The notes: generated by a model not told the origin, from the sequence alone. DNA of 64,000 nt from Lycocorax pyrrhopterus obiensis (GCA_014706295.1 JACSVZ010000001.1:83636237-83700236), one strand, 5' to 3'. Numbered from the stretch's first letter, positions 23,301 to 37,902 are shown. Translations and numbers: made by a program.

Positions 23301-24057
23301 TGGGGGCAGCATTGCATTTTCCTATTCAGGCAGAAGAATGCTGCTAGGAGAGGTGAGGCTGAGGGCTTGAGCTGAGGAGCTGCAAGTGTGTGAGAGTTTC
23401 CAGATCTGTGGTGGGCATGGTGACTGGACCATCTGGACAAACTTTGTGCGTTGTAGATATTCCTCATCTCCACTCTGGATGAGATGGGGCATGTATCTGG
23501 GGCTTCTAGGCATCCAGCATCTCCTTTGCATATAGTCTGTGCATATGCAGAGGCTGATCATATTTGGGATGCTTTGAATTTAGTGTCCACTTGCAGACTA
23601 ACTCATCACATGAGACTGAAGCTCTGAGCCAGCTCCTGGACTTTCAGAAATCACAGGGCAACAGCCAAAATCCTTATAACTTTCTCGAATAGAAAATCTA
23701 GGTAGAAACAGAGGGAATGCCTTGAGACACCTGTCCAAGAGAGAATAGATCTCAGAGCTTATTATTTAGGAAGAGCATCTCTATACATGTTTGTTAATCC
23801 ACCTGACAAATGAGAGGTGAAGAAAACTATACTAGAAGTTGTAAAGGTATTTATTTATTGCTCTGCAAATTAAGAAACATCTTGATTAGCTAGAATGCAT
23901 CACTTATGTAGAATTTTCTCCAACTTGAGCCTAAAATGGAGTCACTGATTAATTTTTCAGTCCGGTGGGGCTGTGGTTAGACACATAATCCCCAGCTGTG
24001 GCTTCCAGATTGTGGCAAAATATAGGAACTCTTGAATTTGAACATCAAGACTTGGGG

Positions 24058-24078
24058 AAAAAAAAAAAAAAAAAAAAA
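24058..24078. repeat. Poly(A) tract
   Basis: About 21 A residues. No recognisable retrocopy precedes it on the + strand. Confidence 0.75.
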
Positions 24079-24374
24079 GGAGAAGAAAACAATGTGACTG
24101 AGAGAAATATTTGTGGCGTATTTCTTATTCCTAATTCTTGGGACTTTGAAGGCATGTATCATTCAGTTTCTGCTTTTCATTAATGAGATTCATTCAGGCT
24201 GTTAGAGCCCTAACACGCTGCTGCATTACATCAAACACTTTTGAACTCTGTCCCATTTCTTATCAGTTATGGAGGGCAGTTTCTGAGTCACTGATATGCA
24301 TTCAAGAAAGGATCGTGCAGCCATGGGGCATCACGTTGTCATAATTTACATTTAGTTTTGGAGTACTTCAGTGG

Positions 24375-24450
24375 GGAGCTGCATTTAGCTTGCCCAAGGT
24401 GATATGGGACATTTGTAAGTGAACGTGAGTCTCTCTGAATGAATTCCCTC
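24375..24450 (-). repeat. Possible ancient MIR-like SINE trace
   Basis: 'ttagcttgcccaaggtgata' resembles the MIR antisense landmark 'taacttgcccaaggtcaca', followed by an 'agtgaac..gagtct' stretch in the expected place. The match is short and weak. Confidence 0.3.
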
Positions 24451-27400
24451 ATCATTCAGCCAGCCAGCAAACCTGTTTGCTCAGTTATCTTATTGTAGCA
24501 TCTCTTATCTGTATCAAAAATGATCTCCACCGCAGCCTGTTAGAAACACACGTGATGTATCAACCGCTATGTCCTCTGCATGCCATCAAATATGCATTGT
24601 TGTATAAAATGAAAAACAGTTTGTGAAATATTTCCCAAAAGCTGTGCACAAAGGAATTGAGTGCTCATACACAGCTGTTAAAAGAGGTTATTTTAATTGT
24701 TTACCAGAGCCCACTTCATTTGTTACAGATGCCAATACCTGTAAAGTTGAGGTTATTACCTTGTCTTCATAATTATAATAATAATTCAAAGAGAAAACCA
24801 AAATAGAGTAAATACTTACACTTAAAGCTCATGGGCTAGAGATCTGGGTGTGATGTGTGGTCCCCCTGTGACTGCTGCTCAAGTATCTGATGGGACAGAT
24901 GTAACAACCAGTGATTTCTTAGAAATCAAGAGATTATTGGCCTTTCTTTTCTCTCGTTTTATTTAATGACACCTTCCAGCAAATGTCTAGGACTAGATCC
25001 AAAGCAGATTGAATTTTATGGGAAGCAAATGAGTATTTACAGCCCTTTGCAGTGAGGTTATAATCTTACTGGCTTCATATTGTTTAAGAAAGTGCTTTGC
25101 TGAACTAGGGCATAGGTTTTTGATTTAGTATCCCACTGCTGCAAGACTCCGGGTGTCTTCTGGCTAACGCCTGTCTGAGGAGTGGATTTATAGGAGCACA
25201 GCTGGGCTGTAAACAAATGCTGATGCACTTTGCTCTGCATTCAGAGGGAAGAGAAGCAAAACTATAAAACAATAATCCATCTGTATTATTGAGTACCAGG
25301 CAGAAGAAAATCAACTGCAAAACTGAAATGAACTTGCAGGATGAGCTTCATACAGTTAGCATCTGCTTTATTAAATAAATGAGAAGTAAAACACAGTCAC
25401 TTTTGAGTGTAAAAATTTGCTCTCAGCTGAGGTTGCATGGCATTTTTTCACTGAATGGTTTTCTTTCTTTAATTTGAAAAAGGGAAAGCAGAAGTGTAGT
25501 GGATGTATGGAAGGAAAAATCCCGAAGCAGTATGACAGACCCTTATACTAGCAGTGGGTTTAGATCCTGGATTCTCTAATGCTAGTGTAGGAGATTGACC
25601 TATGTTTCCCATGTGCTATGCAGTTAACTGAGTGGTAAGATTAAAGTATGATTGATAAAATAAACACATTCAGGATGTTTGGAGCCAGGATCTGCCTCCA
25701 AGCCATGGAGAGCAAACCTTTCTAAACCACCATCCTCAAATAGTTAGACATTAAATTTTGGTTCACTTTGTGTTGGTGTGAAAGAACATACTCTGAGGCA
25801 TTGGCTATTTTAGTTCAGAAATCCCATGTCCCAATTCTCTTGTTCCTAAGTTTGGAAAAGTCAGGGAAAACAAAGCAAAGTGTAGCAGTAACAAAGACCA
25901 TAGTGAGGATTGCCTGTAAAGTATGATAAAAGGAATAAAACCCGTAGTCATGGCAAACTTGGGCCCTCTTCTATCTACCAGCCACTTTGCAAGCCAAAAG
26001 TCAATGGATTTCCTGAAAAGAAAACAGATTGATTACATTGTGTAAGTGATTGGGGTTTGATCCTACAGATCCTTAGATACAGATGGTTACAGTCAGGAAG
26101 TGGAATCTTATCTCCTTGATCCACCTAGAAAGACTTATACCAGATAGTAGGTTCAGGATTAGGCACAGATTCTGAGATTTGATGAGACAATTCAGTGGTA
26201 GAAAGGTTGGTGAATAATATGAATGTGGATGACTAAGTCTATGCAAACAATACTCCAAGGCATAGATTTTCAGCGAGGACAAAAATAAACTCAGAATGTT
26301 TGCTTATTGCTGAGTCTTAGCAATGTAGTTCCAACATAAACATAGCTTAGAAGTTGTTGGCTTTTAGGAAAAACAAAATTTTTTTTTAATGTCTCTAAGT
26401 TATTCAGGTAACCTCAAGCTTTGCAGAACTGCTTTATTTTGTCTGGGGAGAAAAAGGCTTGTAGAAGCACCAGGGCAACTTTTATGCAGAAAGTTTGACT
26501 GAGGCCAGCATAATGCAGTAGAGATTCTGTACATTTGAATGTAATAGGAAGTGACTTTAAAATGTGCAACTGCAGGGGCATCCCTCTGCACTTAACATGA
26601 CGTTCTAGTCAGCAGCGAGATGGTGATGGATACAAAATACTCCCAACAGTGTAAGATTTGAACAACTTACATATCGTGTGGATGCTCATCAAAGCAGAAG
26701 TTTACATTAAATTTGTCTGAAATGGCACTCTTTTCCCCTCCTAAGCAATCACATGCATGTGCTTAGACCATTATTTTTGGCAGAATCTGGCCTCTTTATT
26801 CTGAGTCTTGATTCACTCCTGCTGTTCTCTGAAATACTCTTCTGATTGTCACGCAGGAAGAGGCATTGCTACTGCCATCTGCAATGCATCAGCATCTACA
26901 TCACACTAAAACCACACTGACCTCTCAGCATATGGTGACTTTTTAAGAATGTTCAAAGGCATATCCTTATCTTATGTTAAACAGGGAAATTAAGAGACTG
27001 AATGTGTTTTGTCATGTAACCAATTTGTTAGGTGAGCATCAGCTTCAGTTTGTGTGTTCTGTGGTCTACAAATTATATGTTTATCTACTTTGTGTTAATC
27101 CATATTTTGTGCTTCTGTATTTTACAACTAAAAATATTTCTCTGAAGCAGTAACAGCTTTGAATAATATCTTCTAGATGTATTTGCACAAGCAGTCTCTT
27201 TTAGAGCTTTTATTAATATTGGATGTAGATCATGAATAGAAATGCTTTGGAAATGCAGGCATAACTTCAAATCTGAAGCTGCTTTCTGTGGAGAATCTGT
27301 AACACTTTTGAGAAAAGTGTGAAACATTTAATGCTATTAATACGACTTTATTTTGAATATGATGTCTCAGAAAACAATTTTAACATAACTGAGGGGATTT

Positions 27401-29565
27401 TATCATCAGAAGTACTAGATAAGGAGATGAGAAACAAAATCTCTGCCCTATAATAAAAGGAAGAGTGAAAACAAAAGTGATTTGATGTTTTGCCTGTGTG
27501 TATACTGTATTTGGGCTACTTTGGAAGAGCCCAGATCCTGGTTCTATCTGTCCATTTGTCTTGGTAAGCAACCCAGCTTCATCTTGTTCATGAAACTGAA
27601 ACTCTGGTGCAAACCTCTTCAGGAAGAAGCATGTGTGGTCCTGTGTGTTGGCATCAGGTCGCTGAAAAATGGATGGGAGAGGGCGTATCTGAGCCTCCCT
27701 GTGCTCTGCTGCCCCACAGGAGATAGGCATATGCTCGAGTGTACTGCAAAGCACAGACTGTACTTGAGACCTTTCTTAGTCGTAGCAGCCTGCTCATCCT
27801 GGTAGTGTCCCATGGAGGGTTTTTGAGGGTGAACCGGATGGGCAAGCGGTGAAACAGGCCTTGAGCTTGGCTTTTTGAAAGACATAGTAGAAGTAGGTGG
27901 TGTTCTGTTTCTGAAATCTTGTATAAAATATATTTGTTTCCAGTTACTTTACTTTTTTGCGTCTTTAAGCAAAAATAATCCTCTCAAAATGTCTAAAAAA
28001 AAAAAACCCTTGTTCCTGTACAGTGGGGAGGGAAGGGAGTAAACTCTGCATAATGCAGTTTATAGGTATAAAGTACTGTATAGCTGCAGCACAGTGCACT
28101 TTGCCTCCTCATTCTGTGTCAGTAGCTCTCTGAATTTGCAGCACATTAGCACAGATATAGATATCTTGTGCCACCCTGAAGTCAAGGAGACAACCATTTT
28201 TTTAAACTTTATCAATATGTCTCAGGAAAGCAAAGATAATATATATGCCTCTCTCTTGCCCTTTGAGGACTTAAACACGTGGTGAGAATTTACAGTCAAG
28301 TTTAAGGTTTGCAAGATTTTCTCTTCTTCTGGAAACATGATCAGCTACCAAGGGAAGAATAGAGAAACCATTTTTTCAATCTGGATGCTTTTTGCCACAA
28401 ATAAATTCATTCACTGGATGTAAGGATATGATTAAGTTTACTGAGCCTTCTGATACATCTAGAAAGACTTCAGGAAAACATCGTATTTGATGTATTTCAT
28501 CTTAATTGAAATTAAGATTTTTCCCTTCAAAATACCTCTTTTTCTTCACCATGCTTCATCAGACATCAGGTTTTGGTGATATCATGGTGTTGAAAGAGGT
28601 GTAACTATTTTAAAGGGCAGGTATTGCAGGTAAGTTCTTGGGAAATGGTGGCATAAGCTTTTTGAAAGTGATTGGAGGTTTCTGTGTGTGTGATATCCAG
28701 AAAGGTTGCAGCTTCACCTCTACAATCAAAAGCAAATGTGATGTATTATCCTTCTCAACATCCAGTTATCTGCCAGCTCTCCACATTGTTATGATCACTA
28801 GCAGACTTCTTTGGACTACTAATTGATCAGGATATCCTGATGCTCATTTAAAACCACTTTGGGCTACTTTGCCATCTGAGCTAGTTTCAATGACATAATT
28901 AAATGTTTGCATTTATAATCTGAGTACAGTTTCTTAATGCAGGCTTTATAGCTCAAGTTCATCTCTATCTCATGGGAACACGTCAGTCAACACTTTCTGT
29001 GAATCGGTCTGCTTTCAGTTTTGTGTTGTATTGGATTCCTGCTGATGTAAAAACTCTAGAAACCCCAAATTACATACATCAGATGTAGGCAGTATCTGTA
29101 CTAACAAATTAAATATACACAAAACCATTCTTTCCAACTGAGGCCAGCAGCAAGATCTGCATGCATACTACTAAATCTTTAATCTTTATAACAATGGGTC
29201 TTTATAACTGGGTCTGCTCTGTGACCCATTGTAGCTCCCCAATGATCAGTCCAGGAATCACTGGTCCTGTGAATAGGACTGACTGCTGCAGAGGTTTTGC
29301 ATCTACTGTTATTGGGAAACATCATGGGTTCACAGGTAAAATGCAGTATTGGTAATGACGGCTTTCAATATACAGCGGCTGCTATGTATTTAATTATTCT
29401 CCTGCACTTGTTTTTAATATAATTTGTTATGCAAGTGCAGTTCTACTTTTGATATTAATAATACTACAATTTAGTTTTTATTACCAGTTTTCTTTAAATC
29501 TCAAAATACAAACTAGGATTTATGGTCTTTCATTTTTATAGCCAGGGAGACTTTTCATTGATGCT

Positions 29566-29636
29566 GTTGTGTTGTTTTGTTTTGAGGGGTGGGTGTTGTG
29601 TTCATTTGGTTTGGTTTGTTGGGTTTCTTTTTCTTT
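29566..29636 (+). repeat. G/T-rich low-complexity stretch
   Basis: About 70 bp on the + strand is almost free of A and C, mixing GTT, TTTG and GGGTGGGTG units. The strand bias is strong, but I see no element family. Confidence 0.55.
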
Positions 29637-32600
29637 CCGCATCAGTGATGACCCCAGGTTTTCATTTCTTTTGTTCCATTCTTTCTACTTAGAGACATGA
29701 GTCCCCATGTGAAGAACTTCTGGATAGAAGTAGAATTTCTTTTAGAAACAGAATTTATATCTAATTCTAGTCTTAAAATACAAAATATGCAAAGCACTTC
29801 ATGTTGCCTTACTGTTCTTGGTAACCTCAGTTGTGACGTTATTTCTGTTTATTTGCTTTGGAATAAGGTATGAAAATTATGAATTGTGTGTGTGACATCA
29901 TTTTGCTTTAGTAAGATTAAAAAGCTGTGGCTAAAGGCTTAGAATATGGAAAAGGACACTGACACCTTAGAGTGTCAGTGCAGCTCTCCTTGCCCAGACC
30001 TCTCTGCCTGCACCTTTTCAGCGTGAATCCAGTGTGGTCTGTAGGACGGCTGCTTGCGGATTTTTATGCTAGTCCACAGCAGAGTAAAAGACCTCTTGTG
30101 CAGCAAACAGGGATTTTCCACCCACATTTTTAAGAAATTCTTTGAAAATTATATTTCTTGTGGGCTTCCTCAGGTCTGGTAAATCATGAAGCATTAAATC
30201 CACAAATTATAGCTTGGTTAAGTGGTCTAGAGTAAACAAAAATTTCCAGTATTTGAAGAAGGATTTGTGACCCCGAAAGCTTGTCCATTACTTTTTTATC
30301 CTTGACTGTGTTGCATAGCCAGGCTAAATGGCAATGATGGACATATTCTAGGAGCTCATCATTCTGAGACTGAGAATGGCAATGCTTATGGTTAGTGCAG
30401 AATGGTTAATGAATTTGCATGGCATTTCTAATTGGAAAGCTTTTCATTGCCCCAGGATGGTATTTTTCTCTTGGTCTAATTTTTCATTATGATAATTAGT
30501 ATGAAAGCTGGGAAAGCAATCCCAGATAAATTTTCATGGGAGAATTGATCTTTTTAGTTTTCAAACTTTATTATTTGAAATATTTAATTCTCTATTAATG
30601 TCTTTAAACTCTTGGGTTCTTAATTGATTTGCACTAAGAGTTTATGGTATCTTGCTTGTTGCTTCTCATCTAAATTGGGTAGCTGTTTTAGAGAGGAATG
30701 AAGAAGTAGAGCCCATTTATAAGGTCTGTTTTCTGGAACAGGGTTGCTGAAAGCCTCACAGCTTCTGGTGATTGCCAGTACTCTTGGGGTTTTTTGGCTG
30801 TTGAAGGAAATGCCCTCCTACCTGCAACACTTGTAAGGTTGGTGGGATTGGAAGATACATACAAAAGGCTTCTCATAGAGATACCTGTGTGGAAGATGTT
30901 CCAAATACAAGGCAAGTAGTCTGATGGACCTCTAAAAAGTAGTACTTCATCAGCCCCAGAGTAAGTGATGACTTGTGTTTCAAATACTGGTTCATGATCC
31001 TTCCAAAAATGATGCCTGTCAAGGGATGAATGGTGCTCAGTAGTCGGGTAACTGTTGTTCTGGAGTTAAAGAGCCAAGGTCAAAGGGAGCTTGAAAATTT
31101 ATGTCTGTTGTGCTACACAACTGACCTTTCATCCGTGGTTTAAGCTTGCTGTTTCATGCTTTATGTGAACATAGTAGGCGCTTGCTCACCTTACTACAGC
31201 AGCAATCAGCTTCTGCAAGGCTAAACAGACAAATTGGACCATCAGAGACTAAAAGACCTTAAATTGCTGCAGCAATTATCTTGAGGGCCTTGTGACAAAC
31301 ATTCTACCCAAAAGCCAGTGTTCACGCCTTGAACAAAAAGCTTTACCACCATAGCAGTTCACAGACCCTCAAAGGACCCTCGTCTGTGTTGTGGTGGTAC
31401 AAACCCTTCTATGTGGGTGTTTGGCTTTTGAAAGGATCTGCTGCATCTGTGAGCCCTGGAGGGGTTCTGCTCATTTGTAGAGTGTTGTCAAGTCTCCTTT
31501 CTACAAATAAAGGTCGTCTTTCTGTATAAAAGGGCAAGACGTTTTTGGGGGTGTTTTTTTGCAGACAGGTCTCATATTCATTAAATATAGAGAAAAGCCT
31601 ACTGTTGTTATGCTGAGCAAGACTCAGTTTTGAAGCATTGGCAGGTGGTAGTGTGGTATTTCAGACAGACCTGCCACAGGGATGGGATGTAGCTGAATGA
31701 CACACGCTTTCTCTGTGCCATGCATCAGCATTTCAGAAAGGCATTCGGATTTCAAATGTATTTAGCATTTTTCAAGAAGCACAACATCTTATTTTCTGAC
31801 TTCACAAACTTGTGAGATGTCGTTTTTGTATTGACTGCTTATCTGTAGGAAGCCTGGATAAATGCTCTAAGTGCTGCCAACTGGATACATGTAAACATGT
31901 TAGTAGTAGAGACCATGTGATGGGGTTTATGCTGTTGTTCCAAAGGATGTTTGTGTCTTGCTAATCTTTCCAGTGACAGATCATAGTCAGCCTCTTTTCT
32001 GTGAAGGTCTTTCACAGCCAGAGAGCTACCCCACAAGCAGAAGTTTGAGAAACACTTTGATATGTTTAAGAGTGTGTGTACATTTAGGGAAAAAAAAGAA
32101 AAAACTGTGGAGGATATAGCTTCTTTTCGATCTTGCTCTTTATAGAGTAAAATTTCCTTGTGGATACCCTTGCATTAACAGTGGTGTTACATCCAAAGAG
32201 TTTCAAATTGCAAAACACTCTTGCATTTTTTTTTCTTTACAGCCTGTTCATCTAAAGCCATTCACGTCTGTTTCACTGTGTCAGGGTTGCTATTTCTGTA
32301 GCACTACCTATACCGTGTTTGGGTTTATTTCAGCATTTATGCCTGACTGCTGTGGCTGTAACTACAAGTACCTCGATTGCAGAAGCCATATGGTCAGTGT
32401 AGGGCTTTTTGGCCAATAACATGCCAGATGATACTTGGCTCTGTCAGCTGGGTTTGGCTGGTCAAGCTGACTCTATTCTGTTCTCCCTCCACCCACCATC
32501 TGATTTGTTTTCCCTTGTTCCACAGTTTGGAAAGGAAAAATATAAAAGTGAAGAAATCTCAGAGGTTCCACTACTTCATTCCCAGTTCTCTGTCATTAGG

Positions 32601-35468
32601 AAATCCAGTTCAGCCATTAATTATAACCACCTCAGTGTGAAATTTACTGTTCAGAAAGTGCAATCTTGTGTTGGTGTTAAGAATCAATTCCACAATGTGC
32701 AGCTGCTCAAGTCATTCCTGACACTGTTTTCAGTGCTTTATAAAGTATTAGAACATACTTTTGCCTTTTTAAGGGATCTTGTTACAACCTGCTACTTGGT
32801 AGTTGCAGAATTTTGGTTTCTGCACAAACTGTGTGGTAAGGTCCCCTAGCACATGCCTTGGCTCTGCAATGAATTGGACTTGGAGCATCAATGCTAAAGA
32901 TGTGTGGAGAACCCCACAGCAAGAAAGAGTACAAAAAAAACCAGGAGCAACTTGAACTAATGTGAGGGTTCCTTGTAGTCTGCCAAGCAATGGCTGTTCA
33001 TATCCTATCTTTTCCTGGATTTCAGGCAGCTTAATAATTTTGATGCTTGGATTTGTCTATTTGGCATAGACCAGACCATTTATGCCAGTGTCCTGTTCTT
33101 ACAGTGGCCAGCAGCAGATCCTTAGGGAAAAATAGGGGAAGGCAAGAAAGCAGCAACAGTGTTTCCTGCCACCAGCAGTATTTGTCTCAGGGACCTACAA
33201 ACTTAAATAATTCCATGTAATAGCCTTCAAAGTAAGTTTTCCCTCCTGCTTATTAAATGCTTTTAAACTCGATATTCAAAGAAGTAACATCCAAGGTAAT
33301 GAGTTGATTAAGATGACTGAGAGTTGTATAAAGAAATGTTTCATTTATTTTGAACCTGCAGTTTGGTAGAATTGTTTGATGTCCTCTTGCCCTTCTCTTA
33401 GAAGAGACTGGGAATAATCACAGATTTCTTTGTCCCTCCAGGAGAAATATGATTTCCAGCAACTTTTCAAGAGAGACTTCTAGAGAATCTCAGAGCCTGA
33501 GGTGCTGATGGAATGAAGGCATTGCTAATGAAGGCCTTGAGGTGGTGGGATGAAGGCTCTGAAGTAGGACAACATGTACTAGTCTAATTCAATTTCTCAG
33601 TCTTAGGGACCAATGTACTGGGGCTAACTAGGCAGAGTGGGTCTCTCTTCTTTATTTTCAAGTTTTCTTCTTAATATAGTACGTTATTAATGCTCAGATG
33701 TTTATGACCTCCTCAGTCTCAACACTGGGTTTGTTTTTGTTCCAGTATGTGCAGGAAAGAGAATACTTAGAGTTAGGAAATGTGAATTCCATTTGAAGCA
33801 GATTAATTTTGAGTCTCACCAAGGTTAAAAAATAACAAACAAACAATGAATAATAATAAACACCACAAAAGATTATTACCAAAAATTAGCACATCTTTCT
33901 GAAAGTAATTGGTTCTCAGCCGGCTGCTAAAATTCTCATGGTGAATGAGTGAAAAATTCAAAAATAGGATGGAGACTTGATTTTTACAAGCCCTAGGGTG
34001 TTGGAGTAGAGCTAGAAAATGAATTTGGAATGTGCATTTATATAAAGTAATTTTCTCATTTCATAAGAAAATAAGAGTTCTAAAGCAATGTCTAAAATAC
34101 AGTTCTGAAATGAAAATTACTACCATAATCTGAAAATGTAACTTCAAGTGCAGCACGTAAGTACATATTCTATAGCCTCAAAGCATATTTAATAAACCGA
34201 TAGGATAGAATATCAATACCAATTGCTCTGTGAAAGGGTAAACACAGCTGTGGTGGTAAAGCTGTAGAGATAAGCCTTAAGGGTCTTTACAACAGGTTTT
34301 TTGTGTTGATTTTCTTTAAAAACAAACCACTGTAAAATACACTTTTTCTTAAAGAAATAGTCCTTGCCCATTTTATGTAATAATTTGCTCTGAGCGTGGC
34401 TTTAATTTAGCATCAATACCTGTGTTGTCACAGGCTGGGCTTGAAGTTTCCATGTATTTTGTAGTCATCTGCTGCTCAGCAGGCTCTGAGGGTTCATTAT
34501 TATCTTGTAAGGGAATGAATGCAAAACCAGCAGGTTCATCATTGCAGCCTCAGTGGAAACTCCCTAGGGATGCCCTGTGGAGCTGTAGGAACAGACACTA
34601 AAACTCATTTATGCTCTCAGTGCCCTCTGCTTTATCTTACTGGGCACTCCTCTCATTCACTGAGGGATGTCTGGGCTGTGCTGAGGATCTCACACTGGGC
34701 TTCAGTTCTGCAGAAGATGTGAAAGAAAGTCTGAAATCTAGAACCAAGGAAAAAAATTGCTGATTGGGGAAATACGGAGATAGAAACCCCTGTTGCTTCC
34801 TTCAAAATTGTGGGGAGGTTTCTGCCAGTACAGTGCTGAGGATGGCACATGAGGATAACCTGAGGGGAAGAGGGGAGTCAAGGCAGCTGTGGACTCAGCC
34901 TTCTGCATTGTCCTCAGAATGACAGTGTGCTCTTAAAGAGGCCTGTGAGGACTGGCATGGCCAGGAGCGCTCATCTCTCTGGAGAGGTGCAGCTCTGCTA
35001 AAGTGTTCCTCTCGACTTTGGCTCTAAAATTCTTTCCTGACTACATCATTTGTAGTTTTGTCAACTTTTGTACCCCAGGTACCTAAGCAGCTCTCCTGGC
35101 GTCTACTTCCACGTTGCTTCTGCAGGAAGCCCTGCAGGTCTGTGCAGTTTCTTCTGTCCTGGCTATTTGTTCAGCAATGTGGATGGGTTTTTTGTTTGGG
35201 GTGTTTTGCTTTTTTTCTTTCAGACTGTTATTGGAGCCCGTGTTATGGTTGTCATAACTCACCTGACTTGCATCCAGGGAATTTGACCTGGAATTCTTTT
35301 AGCAGGTCTCTGTTGATTTGTGGTAGAGTACAGGGAAGTAAGCTGTTTTGTCCTGAAGTCTAATTAGAAGTTGTGCATCAGCTGAAAATTATTAGTCAAC
35401 TTTTCCAGTAGGGCTGATAGTGCTGGACAAGGGGTCAACGAAATGTCTTGTGAATAGGAACAAATACA

Positions 35469-35738
35469 GAATATTTTGGGTTGGAGGGGACCTTTAAAGT
35501 TGATCTAGTCCAACCCCCCTGCCATGATCAGGGTTGCTCAGAGCCCTGTCCAGCCTGGCCTTGAATGTTTACAGGGATGGGGCATCTACCACCTCTCTGG
35601 GCAACCTGTTCCAGTTCCACCCTCATTGCAAAAAATTTCTTTCTTATGAGTAGTCTGAATTTATCCTCTTTTAGTATAACACCATTACCCTTGTCCTGTC
35701 GCTACAGGCCCTACTAAAAGGTCTGTCCCCAAGGTTCT
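35469..35738 (-). mobile_element. CR1 LINE 3'-end fragment
   Basis: The best preserved antisense CR1 in the window: 'tttgggttggaggggacctt', 'gatctagtccaacccccctg', 'cagggttgctcagagccctg', 'ggccttgaatgtttacaggg', 'gggcaacctgttccag' and 'ccattacccttgtcctgtcg'. It is 5'-truncated and antisense to ME3. Confidence 0.95.
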
Positions 35739-36776
35739 AAGATGAGAGCTTACTTTGGGGTTTCATTTATTTGCCGTTAAAAACCTTTTCCCTTACAAAA
35801 GGATCTTTCAAAATTTTTTGCGGAAGGCTTTTGTTAGAAGTTTTCCAGCTTTTAATAAAGATGAAATAATAAAACTCTCTTGGTTTTAGTTTAGCCTTTT
35901 TTAAGAAGTTTTACTTTTTGTCCCTAAGTACAATAAAAGCCTACCTACTGTTTTTTGTTCTTTCTCCTGTTACCATATTGCAGGGGGTTTTATTTTAATA
36001 GCTCAAACTTAAGAAGCTAGAATAATGAAAAAGGAATTTAAAATGTGGAAGGAGGAAAGAACTGAGTTATTTTCTTTCAGAAAGACAGAACAGGAGAGGA
36101 GGAAATAAGGTTTGAATACCAAAAGCCAACCTCCTCCAAGGGTCCTACAGGCACTTAGTGAGCACAATCAGATGAGTTTTTCAGTAATTCATCTGAGGAA
36201 AGAATGAGACAAAAGGGGAATATGCAAACAAAAACATTCTTAAAATGAAAATATTCCTGTAATTGTATTGTTTAGATCTGTACAGCATGTGTGGCCTGGG
36301 GTCTCACTGTGCTAATTAGGTTAATTCAAATAGTGAGAAACACTGTTTTGCTGTTCTCTGCCACATGAGAGAGGCAAGGAGTGGGAGAGGGAGCAATTAA
36401 AGATCAAGGGGCATTTGGCTTTGGTTCCTTCAGGCAGATGAACAAGGATGCAGATGCTCTGTCAGTGAAGAATTTCAGGAGGATGAGACAGCCTGGCATG
36501 CCTGGTTCAGGTCACCTTGCACAGCATGCCAGGTCTGGGCAACAAGAAATATTTTGCTTTTCTCTGTTCCTGGTCATTTTGTTTGAAACAAACAAATGAA
36601 CAAAAACCCCTCACAACAAAACTTGGTTTACTATGGGTATTCAAAACATGTTCATTTTTCTAATGTTTTCATGTCTTTTATTCTGAAAAGTTTCTAAATT
36701 ATTAGGTCAGTATTGTGCTACAGTCATATTCTCTTTGCTCTTTCAAACCCACCTGGTTTTTGCAAACCTCTAAGAA

Positions 36777-36873
36777 GGCATGATCCTGAACAAGCTGATC
36801 TGCTCTGAGCAGGAGTATGGCTAGATCATCTCTGGAGGTCCCTTTCTACCTAAATTCATCAGTGACTCTGTGA
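36777..36873 (+). mobile_element. CR1 LINE 3'-terminal fragment
   Basis: 'ctgctctgagcagg..tggctagatcatctctggag' followed by 'gtccctttctacc' and 'gtgactctgtgac' matches the last 100 bp or so of sense CR1, including the degenerate terminal repeat. It is strongly 5'-truncated. Confidence 0.85.
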
Positions 36874-37830
36874 CACTCATGTTACTGAGGGAGATTGTAC
36901 TTCAGTAAATTTTGTCCTTGGAGTTTTGCCTCCACTGCTGACCTGGGCAGCAAGAAGAGTAGCTCTGTCCTTGTTGTTGAAGCCAGGAGCTTAAGGGGTT
37001 GAAGACTTTAATTTCTAGCTATTAATTTCTAGATATTAAAAACAAATGGGTTTATTTCTTTTTATTTAGCTTGACATTAATTGATAATTTATTGCTGCCT
37101 AAGGGACAAAAAATGTAGAATTCTGATCTGTAAAGATTATGTTTTAAGTGAGACCAAAATTAAACTACGACTTTTGGCAGAAAGTGTATTTTTTTTTTTA
37201 ATCTGTGCCAAGAGAATTGTTATTTTATTTCTCCTTCCCTATTCCTCATCACAGAGCTCTCAAAGTTAGAAAAACCCTGCACATCCATACAGCATCTCTG
37301 AAGCAGAGAAGAGCAAGGACATTGCTCTTGCCAGGTAGATCTTCACAGGTTACTTAAATGCACTCTTGGTTGGCGAGAAGTACTTGGACAACTTGTTTTC
37401 ATGCACAAAAGTCTCTGTCTCATTTAAAACTTACAGCCAGGGTTTGACTTTTTTTCCACTAGAAATATCTGTGCCATTGCTTAAGATGAGAGTCCATGTG
37501 TTCCGTATGGTGCTACAGGGGTGTGGAAAAATAATTCTGAGGACAGCATCTGCTGTGTGTATGTGAAAGCCAGGCAGACAGATAGCTGCTGCCATCTCAT
37601 CTCTCACAGGCACCGACATAAAATCCTTACAAATAGCAGTTCCACACAAAAATTAATCCCTACTTCGCAGCAGTTTCTCATACTCTTTCCTTTTTTTTGC
37701 TATTAATTTAAAAAAAGTTTTGTACATAAGCCATTCCTTCTTTAAAGGCCATCAGGGAAACCTGTCAAAGGTTTATTTTGGAAATAAGAGAGACCAGAAC
37801 AACTGTACTTCCAATGTTTCCATAACACCT

Positions 37831-37902
37831 TTGTGTGAGTGAGTATGAGTGTGTAACTGTGTGTGTGAGTGAGTGTGAGTGTGTAACTGTGTGTGTGAGT
37901 GT
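37831..37902. repeat. 30-bp minisatellite of GTGTGAGT type
   Basis: About 2.3 copies of a 30-bp unit containing GAGTGTGTAACTGTGTGTGT. The units at 37841-37870 and 37871-37900 differ at one position. Probably variable in copy number. Confidence 0.85.

Larger units (their letters stand above)
15207..35468. other. Long repeat-poor part of ME3 intron 1
   Basis: About 20 kb in which I recognise no CR1 or LTR copy, only homopolymers and possible ancient SINE traces. Its open frames, including 95 or so codons on the - strand near 22951-23250 and 146 codons on the + strand near 32409-32849, are within what chance gives over this length. Repeat-poor intronic DNA may hold conserved noncoding elements, but that cannot be judged from one genome. 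Confidence 0.5.

Noticed and set aside
32409..32849. 146-codon + strand frame
   Set aside because: It starts at a non-ATG codon, matches nothing I know, and this length is expected a few times by chance in a 64-kb window.
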